From Coriolopsis trogii (Eukaryota; Basidiomycota; Agaricomycetes; Polyporales; Polyporaceae): 64,000 nucleotides of DNA. Every line of letters begins with the position of its first letter. Position 1 is the first letter of the stretch. The DNA is taken from positions 2,728,001 to 2,792,000 of the forward strand of contig JAHYIO010000033.1 of the NCBI GenBank assembly GCA_020543525.1, given 5' to 3'. Shown piece after piece: positions 1 to 10,608 of this stretch. Below the pieces are notes generated by a model. That model was given only the letters and a program-made list of their open reading frames with translations, did not search any database and was not told the origin of the DNA. The position numbers and the translations under genes are program-made.

Positions 1-10
1 ACTTTACTAG

Positions 11-1704
11 TGCTCTGTCTAACGCTTTCGGGCTCGCCGTAGATCGCGTCGTGCGTGCTCTCTAAGCCCACAGCATCATAAGTCCGCCACTGATATCTAT
101 GCGGCCGCGCTCGCCCCTCTCACGCAACAGCTCGAGGTCAAGATCGTGACACCACGAGGCGACTACCTCACCGCGAACGCATGCCAGAACACCGACCTCT
201 TCTTCGCTGTCCGCGGCGGCGGAGGCGGCACGTTCGGTGTCGTGATGGAAGCGACTATGCGCGCGCTCCCAGCCATGTCCTTCCCCACGTACGTCCACTC
301 CCATTTCGCATGGATCACGGTGACACTGACTGGGTGCAGCGTGTTCATGGATCTGACGAAGGCGACCCCGGCACTCGAGCGGGAGTTCATGCAGCTCATC
401 GTAGCGAACGCGCTCAAATGGGCCGAGACAGGTGCGTTTTTGAGTGACTTGTGATGCGCCCTCCATGGTTCGCTGCTGACTTTCGACAGGGTGGGGCGGG
501 TACATTTCGGTACGCGCGCCGCGCGCCGGTACTACTTATTTGGTGTAGACTGGGCTAACTGGCTTTCTTACGCGCACATCAGTTGACGAACATCATCTAT
601 GTGAACCCGATGATTGACGCGAAACGCGCTGCAAAAGAGATGGCGCCCCTCAAGGCATTCGCAGACAAGACCCCCGGAGCGGTCTTCAACCTCACCGTCG
701 AGCCGTCCTTCCTCTCCTTCTTCAACGACTACCTGCTCTTGACGGGGGTGGTGCGTGCCCTCTCCAGCTCTCGTTCCTCTTTCCCACCTTGACATCGGTT
801 CTGACAACGGAATCAGCCTGTAGGTCTGCCGTTCGCAACGACCTCCCGCCTCATCCCTGCGGACAACTTCAAGAGCGCGCGCAAACAGGCGGAGCTCCTC
901 GACCGTCTCCTGCCCGTGCTCAACAACTCGCCGCTCCCGCTCATCTTCGCCGTCGGCACGTACTTCTTTAAAGACGACGGCGGGGCGAGCATCAACCCCG
1001 CCTGGCGGGAGTCGCTCTGGCATGTACGTATATTCGTCCTTTTTCCCCCCTGGATCGCGGCCCACGTCCACTGTCCACGGGAAACGGCGTGCGACTGACC
1101 AAGGATGGGAATGCAGGTGACGGCGTCGACGTTCTGGAACTTTGAGACGACGCTGGCAGCGAAGCGGGCGATATACGCCAACATGACGTCCGAGATGAAC
1201 CTCCTGCGCGAGATCACGCCCGGCTCGGGCGCGTACTTGGTGCGTCCCTCTGCGCGATCTGCTCTCTTGCGGCGTGTCCGGTCCTAGATGCTGAAATGGC
1301 CGTGTTGCAGAACGAGGCTGATGTCCACGAGCCCAGTCCTGCGCGTGAGTCTGTGCGGGAGATCGTGCCTGAACGTGTCCCTTGCGTGAAGTCGCGGAAC
1401 TGATGATGATTTCTGCGCGTGTACAGAGTCGTATTGGGGCTCCAATTACGACAGGCTGGTACAGATCAAGCGGAAATAGTGCGTGCCCTTACTCTTCCGC
1501 ACTGGCTTCTACGCGCGTATCCCTGGTCTGACACGGGCCACGTCTTAGCGACCCGGACCATCTGCTCGATTGCTGGCAATGCGGTACGTCTCCATTGCTC
1601 TCTTACATCCCGGCGTTGGCCACGACGCTCATGTTCTTCGAAACTTGCATGTCGCAGTGGACACGAAGGGCCGCCAGTCTCCTAGGTTCTCGTGCTATAT
1701 CTAG
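11..1704 (+). CDS. FAD-linked oxidoreductase, berberine-bridge-enzyme-like (5' truncated)
   Basis: This is the C-terminal part of a PCMH-type FAD-binding oxidase that continues upstream of the window. The first exon reads [14 protein letters not shown], equivalent to the segment after the FAD-binding GGGH motif of BBE-like proteins. The next exon carries [20 protein letters not shown], the classic '[17 protein letters not shown]' signature. Later exons give [14 protein letters not shown] and [20 protein letters not shown], which is the BBE domain tail ending in [11 protein letters not shown]. About eight exons are joined by short introns, and the last codon is the TAG at 1702-1704. The FAD-attaching His/Cys residues would lie upstream and cannot be checked. 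The family oxidises alcohols, sugars or alkaloid-like substrates and is usually secreted; the substrate here is unknown. Confidence 0.85.
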
Positions 1705-2717
1705 ATGCGCTGTTTCTGTACATGTCGATACTGGGGGTAAATGCGCGCATTGGATCTGTATTATCTATTGTATCGTGATTGATCTCCATTTGCAAGCACG
1801 CAGCTCCGTCATGCGTAGCTGCAGGATGCCAAGCTCGGCGGGCGATACACTATAATGGGAGCCTCGCTGAATCTCAGCAAAGTGTGATGGCGCTCGGCGA
1901 CCCCACCTAAGACACGTGAAAGTCCATATATGTAGTCCATTATCGAGCTTCCTGCACCGGGCACAGGGAGAGCTCGCGGCGGCGCTGCGGCTCGCAGCCT
2001 GGGCTTCCAGGCCCGGCCGTCTGCTACATACTCCGTCAACGTTCACATTGTGGTCGCCGGTCAGTGATCTCGCCCGGCGGCGCTGCATATCGGTTGACGT
2101 CTTCACGCGCAGGCTCCTTATTGCACCCTAGTTGCAAATACCGTCATGCTAAGGTTCAGCACGCACGCGCTGCGCGGTGGCCAATTCGCAGCCGGGTGGT
2201 ACGTGCTACGCACGGAGGTATCAGCCAAATTAGTACCCGCACCTGTCATCTATGCTTACCGGCTTGTCTTCTGTGGTCCGTGATAAATGCCTTTGTGTCT
2301 GGTGCGCCCATCCACGCCAGTGATCCTGAGCATCCCTGAGATGATCATCAGCTACGGAGAGACGGCCTGGTGAAGGGATAGGCGTGTGAGCAAGGCTTGT
2401 CTGATGTTGGGTTCGAATTCGCGATGGCTGGCCGCTCACACTCGGCTTCCTCGCGCACCTGGGCCCGAGCGGCCTGTTTCATCGATGTCTTGTCTTCCTC
2501 CGAGGGTCCGGAGATGCTGTACCTGGCGGGGAAGCGTGAGGTCTGTACTTGGGCTGGGGAGCAAGGAAGTCGGACTGCCTGTGATTTGGGCTCTTGAGCT
2601 TCCTGGACTTGGGGGACCTCAACGTATATGCATGCTCCTGCCAGTGACAGGTGCGACACCGATTCCTACGGCCTCCACGGAGCGCAAGAACAGTGAACGT
2701 CCAAGTGCTGCCCCTCC
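1705..2717. other. Intergenic, no gene recognised
   Basis: Several short open frames occur on both strands, but none has recognisable motifs or good exon continuity. The segment should hold the 3' UTR of the oxidoreductase and the promoter of the ICMT-like gene. Confidence 0.5.
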
Positions 2718-3482
2718 ATGTTGTCATCCAATGCGCCTTTCCTACTCTTGAAGGCCACCATCGTCCTCTCGACATGTTGGGCAACGAGCGTGACCTACAC
2801 CCCGCCCAACGTCGCCCCCAACGCGGATGAGAAGGCGGGATTCGGGAAGGACGACTTTCTCACCCGACTCACCCAATCCTCCTGGGGGCCCCTAATGGGC
2901 AACGTGAGTGATGCGCTCTTGTCGATATCATTGTCGTCTGAACCTGACGTGAATGCGTCTGTGGCGCCGCAGCTCGTACCGTGGTCCATCGCATCCTGCG
3001 AGCTCGTCTCCATCCTCCGCACGCTCCTCGACAGCGACTCCTCCCCACCCGCCCTCAGCCTCTCCCCCGCCGTCGTCGCCGGCTGCGCGCTGGCCATCGG
3101 AGGAGCACTGGGCCGGATCGCCTGCTACCGCGCGTTGGGCGCACAATTCACGTTCGAGCTCGCCCTCAAGCGCGCCCACAAGCTCGTCACCTCGGGGCCC
3201 TACCGTATCGTGCGCCATCCAGCGTACACCGCGTTCGTGATCACCTCCGTCGGGATGCTCTTCGCCCAGCTCGGTCCCGGCTCGTGGCTCGCGACGCACG
3301 CGTGGCCGCACACGACGGGCAGGGCGTTCATGTGTGGGTGGGCTGCGTACGTGATTGCGATAAATGGCTCCTTGTTGCTGCGGGTGTCGAAGGAGGACGC
3401 GGTGCTGAGGCGGCAGTTTGGGGAGGAATGGGAGGAGTGGGCGAGGAGGACGCCTTACGTGCTTATACCTGGTATCGTGTGA
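2718..3482 (+). CDS. ICMT-like protein-S-isoprenylcysteine O-methyltransferase
   Basis: The 3' half reads ALGAQFTFELALKRAHKLVT, then SGPYRIVRHPAYTAFVI, EEWEEWARRTPYVLIPGIV and a stop. The pattern G-x-Y-x-x-V-R-H-P-x-Y followed by a terminal E-E-W-x-x-(Y/W) is the core of the ICMT/PEMT methyltransferase family. These are ER membrane enzymes that methylate the prenylated C-terminal cysteine. Hydrophobic stretches fit a small multispan protein. An in-frame candidate intron of 69 nt (2904-2972, gtgagt...cag) probably separates two exons, giving about 231 residues rather than 254. Mushrooms carry many ICMT-like copies, so this may not be the CaaX-processing enzyme itself and could act in specialised metabolism. 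The first ATG of the open frame is used; an upstream exon cannot be excluded. Confidence 0.8.
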   Translation: MLSSNAPFLLLKATIVLSTCWATSVTYTPPNVAPNADEKAGFGKDDFLTRLTQSSWGPLMGNVSDALLSISLSSEPDVNASVAPQLVPWSIASCELVSILRTLLDSDSSPPALSLSPAVVAGCALAIGGALGRIACYRALGAQFTFELALKRAHKLVTSGPYRIVRHPAYTAFVITSVGMLFAQLGPGSWLATHAWPHTTGRAFMCGWAAYVIAINGSLLLRVSKEDAVLRRQFGEEWEEWARRTPYVLIPGIV

Positions 3483-3890
3483 TTTGAGAATCCGACTCGA
3501 AGTACAATTCGTGAGCCTACTATCAGGCGTTACACAACATCACGACCTCCTCTTGTTGACAGTGTAGTGTGCCAGATTCAGTTGCGAGGTAGACATATGG
3601 GATGGAGCAGTTCAACATGGAGGTCTGTCGGAGGTTTGAGCGTCAAAGCCTCTGGACAACAACTCCAAACAATTCTCGGTCCTTGAGTTCGACTCGGGCT
3701 CTCTCACAGGGAATTCCACAACCATGTTGCTCGAACCCAGTGGATAGCTCAACCGTACACTACGGGAATGGGATATAGCTGGCTTTGTTCGATTCAGAAA
3801 CATACGTGCGTAGCAACACACACATATATATCTTAGTGCGTTGACTACTTGTTCTGCGTGTATCGTACACTGGCAGCACCTAGTACGTGA
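3483..3890. other. Convergent intergenic spacer
   Basis: This is the spacer between the convergent ICMT-like and SDR genes. It presumably holds both 3' UTRs; no further structure was recognised. Confidence 0.5.
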
Positions 3891-5168
3891 CTACCATTTC
3901 TCGTGAGCAGGGCGGACTGTGCTCGGATATGTGAGCCGTGTACACTTGTCTCAAGCACGCAGGAAGAACACTCACGATCCAACTCCCAGGTCCAGGCTGA
4001 ACGGTCCTGATTGACGAGGTACAAGTAGCTCTGCCGTGCTCGTGAGCCAAGTCACACCCACTCTGTGAATGAACATACCTTGGCGATGCTGTCCGCATCA
4101 AGGCGGACGTCCCGGTTGGCCTTCCAGGTTTCGGCAGCTTCTCCAGTACGACGGGAGAGGGAGAGGTCGGTCAGGATAGCTGCCACGGCATCTGCTCAGC
4201 GCATCCTCCTCCAGCACGAAGCAGAGGACTCACAACCGTCGATGATCGACTACCGTTCCAATTCGCACTTCAGCACACGGACCTTACTCGCACGCGCGAA
4301 ACGGATCTGCACTCACATGCGCGACCTGCAGGCATCAGGTACGCTCGTCAGCACATCCGCACGCGCCCGACGACAGCTTGCAAAGCCGCAAAGCACCCAC
4401 GTGTATGTTCTCCTGTCCAAACTCCTTCGCCAGACTCTGGCTCAACGCCCTGATCCCGAACTTGCCCGCCGCGAACGCGCTCGTCCACGTGTTCCCCCTC
4501 AGCGCGGCCGTCGCGCCCGTGAAGATGAGCGTCCCCCGTTTCCCCTGTGCGTCGAGCTCGTTCTGCTTGAACGCGAGCACGGCGCGGCGCGCGAATGCGA
4601 ACGCGGCCGTGACGTGCACCTCGAGCGAGAGCTCGACGTCGTGCTGCGTCACGTCGAGGAAGTTCTTGAACACGGCGACGCCCGTGTTCCAGAGCGCGAC
4701 GCGCAGCTCCGAGGACTCGGGCGACGCCCACTTGTGTGCGGCGATGGTGTCGAACACGGACAGCGTTCCTTCGTAGGTGTATCCCGGGATGGGGAACGCG
4801 GCCGCCTGCCGGGCGTGGTGGGATGAGCACGAGGCGCGCGGGGGGAAACGACGTGTGGCTGACTGACCTCGCCACCGTCTTGGGTGATCTGCTCAGAGAG
4901 CTTGTTCAGATGGTCTGCGTTGCGCGCGATGAGCGCGACGCGGTAGCCCTGCTTCGCAAACAACCGACTGCAGCGTGCGTATGCGTGTGCGCATAAGTGG
5001 ACGAGCTGGGAGATATCTCTGACCGCTTGCACTCACGCTGTCGCAGCTCCCGTACCTGTCCATATCCACGCACGATCAGCATGACGTCGCACATAGGACA
5101 ACACCCAGAGGTAGTGCACCTGTCGCGGTCCCAATGCCGGCAACGACGAGGAGAGGGCGGATGGACAT
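3891..5168 (-). CDS. Short-chain dehydrogenase/reductase-like protein with atypical active site
   Basis: The exons join to MSIRPLLVVAGIGTATG, GTGAATARLFAKQGYRVALI and ARNADHLNKLSEQITQDGGE. This is a Rossmann dinucleotide-binding start with the glycine-rich GTATGTG turn. The central exon has WNTGVAVFKNFLDVT, GTLIFTGATAALRGNTW and SAFAAGKFGIRALSQSLAKE, followed by IHVAHSIIDGSILTD. Where classical SDRs have Ser and Y-x-x-x-K, this one has T-G-A-T and F-A-A-G-K, so the catalytic Tyr is Phe; related fungal proteins share this as I recall. The C-terminus ends AHEKW at TAG 3891-3893. A 9-nt microexon (4317-4325, Val-Ala-His) best restores the conserved HVAH block. A TATAAA lies 75 bp upstream of the start. 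Catalytic activity is uncertain. Confidence 0.85.
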
Positions 5169-5241
5169 TGCAGATGGTGAGATAGATGGAGGATTGCAAG
5201 CTTCGAGGAAAGCTTGGAGCATGTACGGGCACGCCGCAGGG

Positions 5242-5247
5242 TTTATA
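5242..5247 (-). promoter_or_regulatory. TATA box of the SDR gene
   Basis: TATAAA on the minus strand, about 75 bp upstream of the chosen ATG of the short-chain dehydrogenase-like gene. Position and sequence fit a fungal core promoter; it also supports that start codon. Confidence 0.5.
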
Positions 5248-5523
5248 TCCTTAGAGAAGCCGGGCTGCTGACGTCCGCGTCGGCTTACACATTTTATATC
5301 CCGATACCATGACCTTCCATCATGCGAAGTCGCTGTACGAGCGCCATGCGCGCGTGAACGTTCTCTCGGAGAAGTCCTCGTACGCACACCTTGTCTGTCC
5401 GGGTACCCCTCCCGGCAAGGCCAGAAGAAATACAGTACAAATCCGTCAGGTACATGCTGTTACATACGATGTCTGAGAAACGGACGAGAGCAGGAACATC
5501 GCCAATCCATCGCATGCTCTCGA

Positions 5524-7710
5524 TCACCGAGGGATAACGGTGCACTTGGGCGGCGGTGGCTGGCTGAAAAACAAACAAGTCCGCGTCGGTGAGTACCCCC
5601 CCAATTCAGTCACTACATGCACGCGTCGCGTACCAGATACCGCCCAGCCCAACGGGATAGTCCGCATCAGGTAGAAGCAGCTCTCCATCCTTGCCCACCA
5701 CAGGCGCGATCGTCACGGACGCGAGCGTAGTGGCGACCATGAGGAACATTACATTATCTGCCATATGCACCCCAGGACAGCTCCTGTTGGGGGGAGGGGG
5801 GCGAGGCACACGCGTCCGTGAGTCCCATGGATGCAAACAAGGGAGGGGCGTTGCCCACCGTCGTCCGAACCCAAACACGAGACGGCGCGGATCTGGGGCT
5901 TCGCCCGTGCTGAACTGCCCGTCCGCGTCCAGGAAGCGCTCGGGCTTGAATTCCTCGGGCTCACGATACCACTTCGGGTTGTTCGTCAGGGCTCTGCGTG
6001 CACAAGCGTCAGCCGCAGACAGAGTACACACTTGGCAGAGAGAAAGCGCGCACTTCGTGTTCACGCTCACCAGCGTGCCCTTGGGTATGTGATACCCCCG
6101 ATACTCGTCGTCCTCGCGTAGGCATCGCCAAGCTGCACGTAAATCCTTGGGAGGTGAGCCAACGTTCGCGTTCGTGAAGTGAAGCGTGGGGGTGTACTCG
6201 CCAAATGGGATGGGCGGGCGCCACCGGAGGACTTCGGCCAGGATACATTCGACGTACGGGAGCGACTTGCGATCGGCGAAGGTGGGGAGGCGGCTCTTGC
6301 CCGTCACTCTGTCGATCTCGGCCTGGGCGCGACTCTGCACGTGAGGATGGATGACCATGACCTGAAGGAACGTCGTCAACGCAGCGAGTGTCTGGGATGG
6401 AGTTGGATGTGAGCAAGGTCGCAGGGCTGTATCGTCTTCGGCGAATATACACTCACCGACTCGTACCCAGCTGAGGCCGGGCAAATACGTGAGCATGCGT
6501 GATCAAGATGAAGCAACATAAAGAAAACCGACCTCCGAAAGCTGCGCCTGCGGCCCACTTGATCACCTCCTCGTCTTCAGGTGTCATATCCTTGCTACAC
6601 AACAGCTTCGATATGAAACACGGTTCCATGATGCCTTTTGCCTGCCGAAGGTATTAGAGGTGCGAGCGCGAGGCACCAGGCGCGCTGCGTACTATCTGTC
6701 GCTTGACCCCGACGAACGGTTCGTTCATGAAGCGTTCAATTTGGGACTGGTTCCGCGCTGCTACTCGCTGGAACGTTGCCCCCGGAAACCAAGATGGGAT
6801 GAAGCGCACTAAGGATCTAAAGGTGAGAAATTCCGTACACGCTTAAACGGAACAGAGGAGACGAACTCACGGAAAGGCAGGGAGTCAACGAGATACTGGC
6901 TCGGGGCTGCCATTTTAGTAAACTCGTTCAAGACGTCCAGGGAGAGCTTCGTGAAGCCGTCTAGGTCCTCGAAGGAATCGTCACTTCCGTAAAATAGACT
7001 ACGCGTGACCGAGGTCGTGATCCTGTATGTTGAACGGGTCAGTTGCAACAACTAGGCAATGCGTACAGGCAGAAAACATACTCTCGGAAGTGGTCTAGAT
7101 ACGCGTCTGGCGCAGCCTGCAAGCGCTTGCCGAATTCCCGAGCAGCTTGTTCCTGGAGGGCCATCTGCTTCGCCATGCTTGCTTTGCTGAACTCGGCGTG
7201 GAGATACTTCTTCGCGGTGCGGAGGTTGTCATCGTAGCGTGTACGGAATGTGGTCACCTTGTCGTAACCCGACCTGTTATTCCGTGCCTTGAGCCTATGT
7301 CAGCATGCGATGGGTGTGACGGTGGACCTACAGTGCAGCCATAACGCGGCGGGGCCTATCAGAGTATATACTGGCGCGCTTCTCTAGCAGGTCGACGGCT
7401 GCATCGAGCGAGTTCAATATGAGCATATGGCGACTGAAGACTCGCAGATGGAGCAAGTCCCCTGTCATTCGCACAGTGAGCAACCGGCGACAAGAAGCTA
7501 ACTGATCAGTGCACGCCTACCATATATGTTGCTCCATTCGATGAAGGTCTTGTAGGCATTCTCTCTCTTGAAGTCTCGTATGTTGCCCACGAATGGCAGG
7601 CCAGGTGGGCCCGGGGGCAGAGGACGAAGGTTGCGAGACTGTCGCAGCCAGAGGCCAGCAATCAGTATCGAGAACGCAAGCGCAACAGATACGACGTCCG
7701 TCCACGACAT
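5524..7710 (-). CDS. Cytochrome P450 monooxygenase (basidiomycete, O-methylsterigmatocystin oxidoreductase-like)
   Basis: A microsomal P450 assembled from about a dozen exons. The N-terminus MSWTDVVSVALAFSILIAGL is a membrane anchor, followed by the proline hinge LPPGPPGLPFVGN. The oxygen-binding I-helix reads AGYEST across two introns. The K-helix ExxR is in EVLRWRPP. PERF appears as FKPERFLD, and the haem loop is FGFGRRSCPG with the Cys ligand, interrupted by an intron after FGFGRR. Reading on to a TGA at 5526-5524 through a gtacgc donor gives a tail QPPPPKCTVIPR, which fits the normal P450 ending; the simple frame would stop earlier at 5606. It lies 355 bp upstream of the SDR gene on the same strand, so the two may be co-expressed. 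Substrate unknown. Confidence 0.9.
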
Positions 7711-8859
7711 GACAGTCGAAGGGAGGCGTCGGGACGCGTTGCAAACAAATGCCTTTGTGCACCAGGCCCAGACCTCGGTGCAGGAATCAGTCAGCTTGCT
7801 CGAGTGACGGAACGCTGGAGCTCAGAGCTTTAGAAAGCGATGGGCTGTCGGGACTGAATTGGGTGGAAAGAACACCATTTGGACCCGCGCGCTGAACTTC
7901 GAGTTCCTGCGCGCTGCGGAAAGGGGGCGATAACGTGGGACATGGAAGCAGGATGGATGTGTGCTATCCGTAATCGTCCATCGCGGCTGGAATAGATCCC
8001 CGAAGAGAATGCATTCACCGAAACGGGTAAGTAGTGGGGAGGAGGAGAGCGTGAACCTGAGCCGCGAGCTCGCCATCTTCTCGGCGTCTTTACCTAAGCA
8101 CGTGCTCTCTTGCCTCAGCTGCCTGCTCTCTCGGCCTTCTTGATTCTGAACTTGTTCTTCCGCACACCCTTCGTCCTGTTCTTTTTGTTCTGAACCTCTG
8201 ACAGCCCGTGTGTTCAACTACACCCTCTGCCGTTCTCCCGCTCTTAGCTCGATATATTCGATAATCCGTTACTCACGGCCATGCGTCCAATTTGCAACAG
8301 CGTCGCTCGTGACGCGTGCTTCTGGTGCGCCGGTAAGGTTCGTACCCGTTGAACGTTGAACGTCCGGCTTCACTGGCGTTTTTTGTAACCTACTTTTCCA
8401 CAAAAGCGATCAGATCGAACAGTAGGGCGCTGATAGTACTATTTTCACTCGAAAGTCTGGAAATTCACCATGGGTAGGCGAACGCAAATGGCATCTCCCT
8501 CCTCTTCTTCACTCCGATCTCCATCTTCTACCTGCACCCTCGGGTCCGGCGTAGGCGGCCTGGCGTGCAGTTGAGTCTCCCCCGCCCGAAGCAGAAGGTC
8601 GGAACGCCCTATCTCCCGCAGCGCCCGCACGATGGCCTGCGTACACGCACAGCTTCCGAGATACCGGGACATAGGCTGAGGCCGTCCATTGGCTATTGTC
8701 CACTACGTGCTTAGACTGCTAAGACCACGTATCCTCGTTTGTGCCGCCGCGGTATGTGAAGAATAGAACGCGTTCTCTCTCGTGCTTCTGTGGGCGACAG
8801 TATATAACAACAGCCTCCCGAGCCTCGGGGCCTCTTGGTGTTCACCTTTCATCTCCAAC
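7711..8859. other. Divergent intergenic region between P450 and desaturase
   Basis: About 1.1 kb between the start of the P450 (-) and the start of the desaturase (+). A short minus-strand frame at 8445-8703 has no recognisable motif. The region likely holds both promoters. Confidence 0.45.
8801..8808 (+). promoter_or_regulatory. TATA box of the desaturase gene
   Basis: TATATAAC about 59 bp before the ATG at 8860, with a pyrimidine-rich leader between them. Confidence 0.5.
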
Positions 8860-10608
8860 ATGACCGGTGTAAGCGGATACGAAGGCCTTCGCTACCCAGA
8901 CGAGCCGCCCTCATGGCAAGTCCTCCATCGCTCGGCATTAGCCTCGGACCTTTCTCGCATTACTCACGCCTTCAAAACAGGTCATTCAAGGAGATCAAAG
9001 ACCAGATCCCCGCGCGCCTCTTTGAGCGACACACATTCAAGTCCCTCCTCTATGCCGCACGCAGCCTCGTCCTCTCCGCTATCTTCTTCTACGCAGCGCT
9101 TAGGATAGACCCGTTCTTCAAGAGCTCGTTCGCTCAGGAGAACCTAGGCCCTGCAGTGTGCGCGGTGCTGCGGTGGACATTATGGCTTGCATAGTAAGCG
9201 GTTATTGCTCGCGCTGACGGTATGGTGCTAATCCACGTCGTGTAGTTGGTGGTTCCAAGGCTTGGCCTTCACAGGATCCTGGGTCATGGGGCATGAAGTA
9301 AGATAGCTCATTGCCGCTCGCATAGAACTTCAGGGCTGACAATACTGACTACAACAGTGCGGTCATGGGGCCTTCTCGAGCAACAAATACGTCAGCGATG
9401 GCCTCGGATATGTGAGCCCCCCTCGTTCACACATATCAGACTCCATCTAATGCCCCTACTCGAACGCAGATCCTGCACTGTCTTCTCCTCACGCCCTACT
9501 TCAGCTGGTGCGTCTCGCACCATCGACACCACAGCCACCATGCGTCGATGGAGAAGGACGAGGCGTATGTCCCGAAGACTCGCGCGGACCTCGGTATCCC
9601 CGAGGACGCGAAGGAGAGCGATCTGAAAGAACTACTCGAGGACACGCCCATCTACACGCTGTTCATGCTCGTCCGCCAGCAGATCTTCGCGTTCGATGCC
9701 TACCTCGGTGAGCGTGCTCGTGCCCGTGCCCCACGCGCAAGCGCTGACGTGGTCTACCGACAGTGTACAACGTCTCTGGTCAGATGCGGTACCCGAAATG
9801 GACGAACCACTTCACCCGTACGCATCCCCCGTTCTTCGCTCTGGTCTCTCCTACACTCACACACGCGCGCAGCGACGTCCATCATCTTCAACGAGGGCCA
9901 CTTCTGGCGCGTGATGGCCTCGAACGTCGGCATCCTCTTCACCGCGACGCTGCTCGCATACGCCTCGCGTGTGTACGGCTTCGGGAACGTGGTCAAGTAC
10001 TACGGCATCCCGTGGATGCAGGTCAACCACTGGATCGTCATGATCACCTACCTGCACCACACCGACCCGATCCTCCCCCACTTCCGCTCCGCGGTCTGGA
10101 ACTACCAGCGCGGCGCGACGGCGACGATCGACCGCGAATTTCTGGGCTGGCAGGGGCGGTTCTTCCTGTATGACGGTGCGCAGTGCTCGAACGAACGTCC
10201 GCGAAGAGGTAGAGGTTGACGCTCACGTCGTTGCAGTCGCGCATTACCACGTCATCCACCACTTCTTCCCGCGCATGCCGTGGTACCACGGCGAGGAGGC
10301 GACCAAGTACCTGCGCGAGGCGATCGGGCCGTACTACCTGCGCACGTCCAAGCCCGTCTTCCGGACGCTCTGGGAGAACTACAACTTTTGCCAGTTTGTG
10401 GACAACGACGGTGCGCGCTTCCCCCCTTTGGTCTGTGTGCTGCTTTGAGTCGGGGCTGGGACTGATGGGACTCGCGCGTCGGACAGGGGACGTGGTGTTT
10501 TATAGGAACAAGGAGGGGAAGACGATACATGAGTACGATGCGGAGGAGCGCCGGAAGCTGGAGGCGAAGGCGAACGGGAAGGCGAACGGGAACGGTGTCG
10601 CTTCCTGA
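8860..10608 (+). CDS. Delta-12-type (oleate) fatty-acid desaturase
   Basis: An ER membrane di-iron desaturase that would introduce a second double bond into oleoyl lipids. All three histidine boxes are visible. HECGHG is split by an intron after HE, HHRHHSHH follows CVS, and HVIHHFFPRMPW follows AHY. Membrane segments include SLVLSAIFFYAALRID and GILFTATLLAYASRVYG. The N-terminus MTGVSGYEGLRYPDEPPSW joins SFKEIKDQIPARLFERHTF only if a 65-nt GC-AG intron (8916-8980) is used. The C-terminus ends in KANGKANGNGVAS at TGA 10606-10608. About eight exons. Delta-12 versus delta-15 or bifunctional activity cannot be told from sequence alone. Confidence 0.9.

Noticed and set aside
2400..2440. GGTTCGAATTC, resembling a tRNA T-loop
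   Set aside because: The flanking bases do not form the five-pair T-stem and no acceptor, D or anticodon arms are found.
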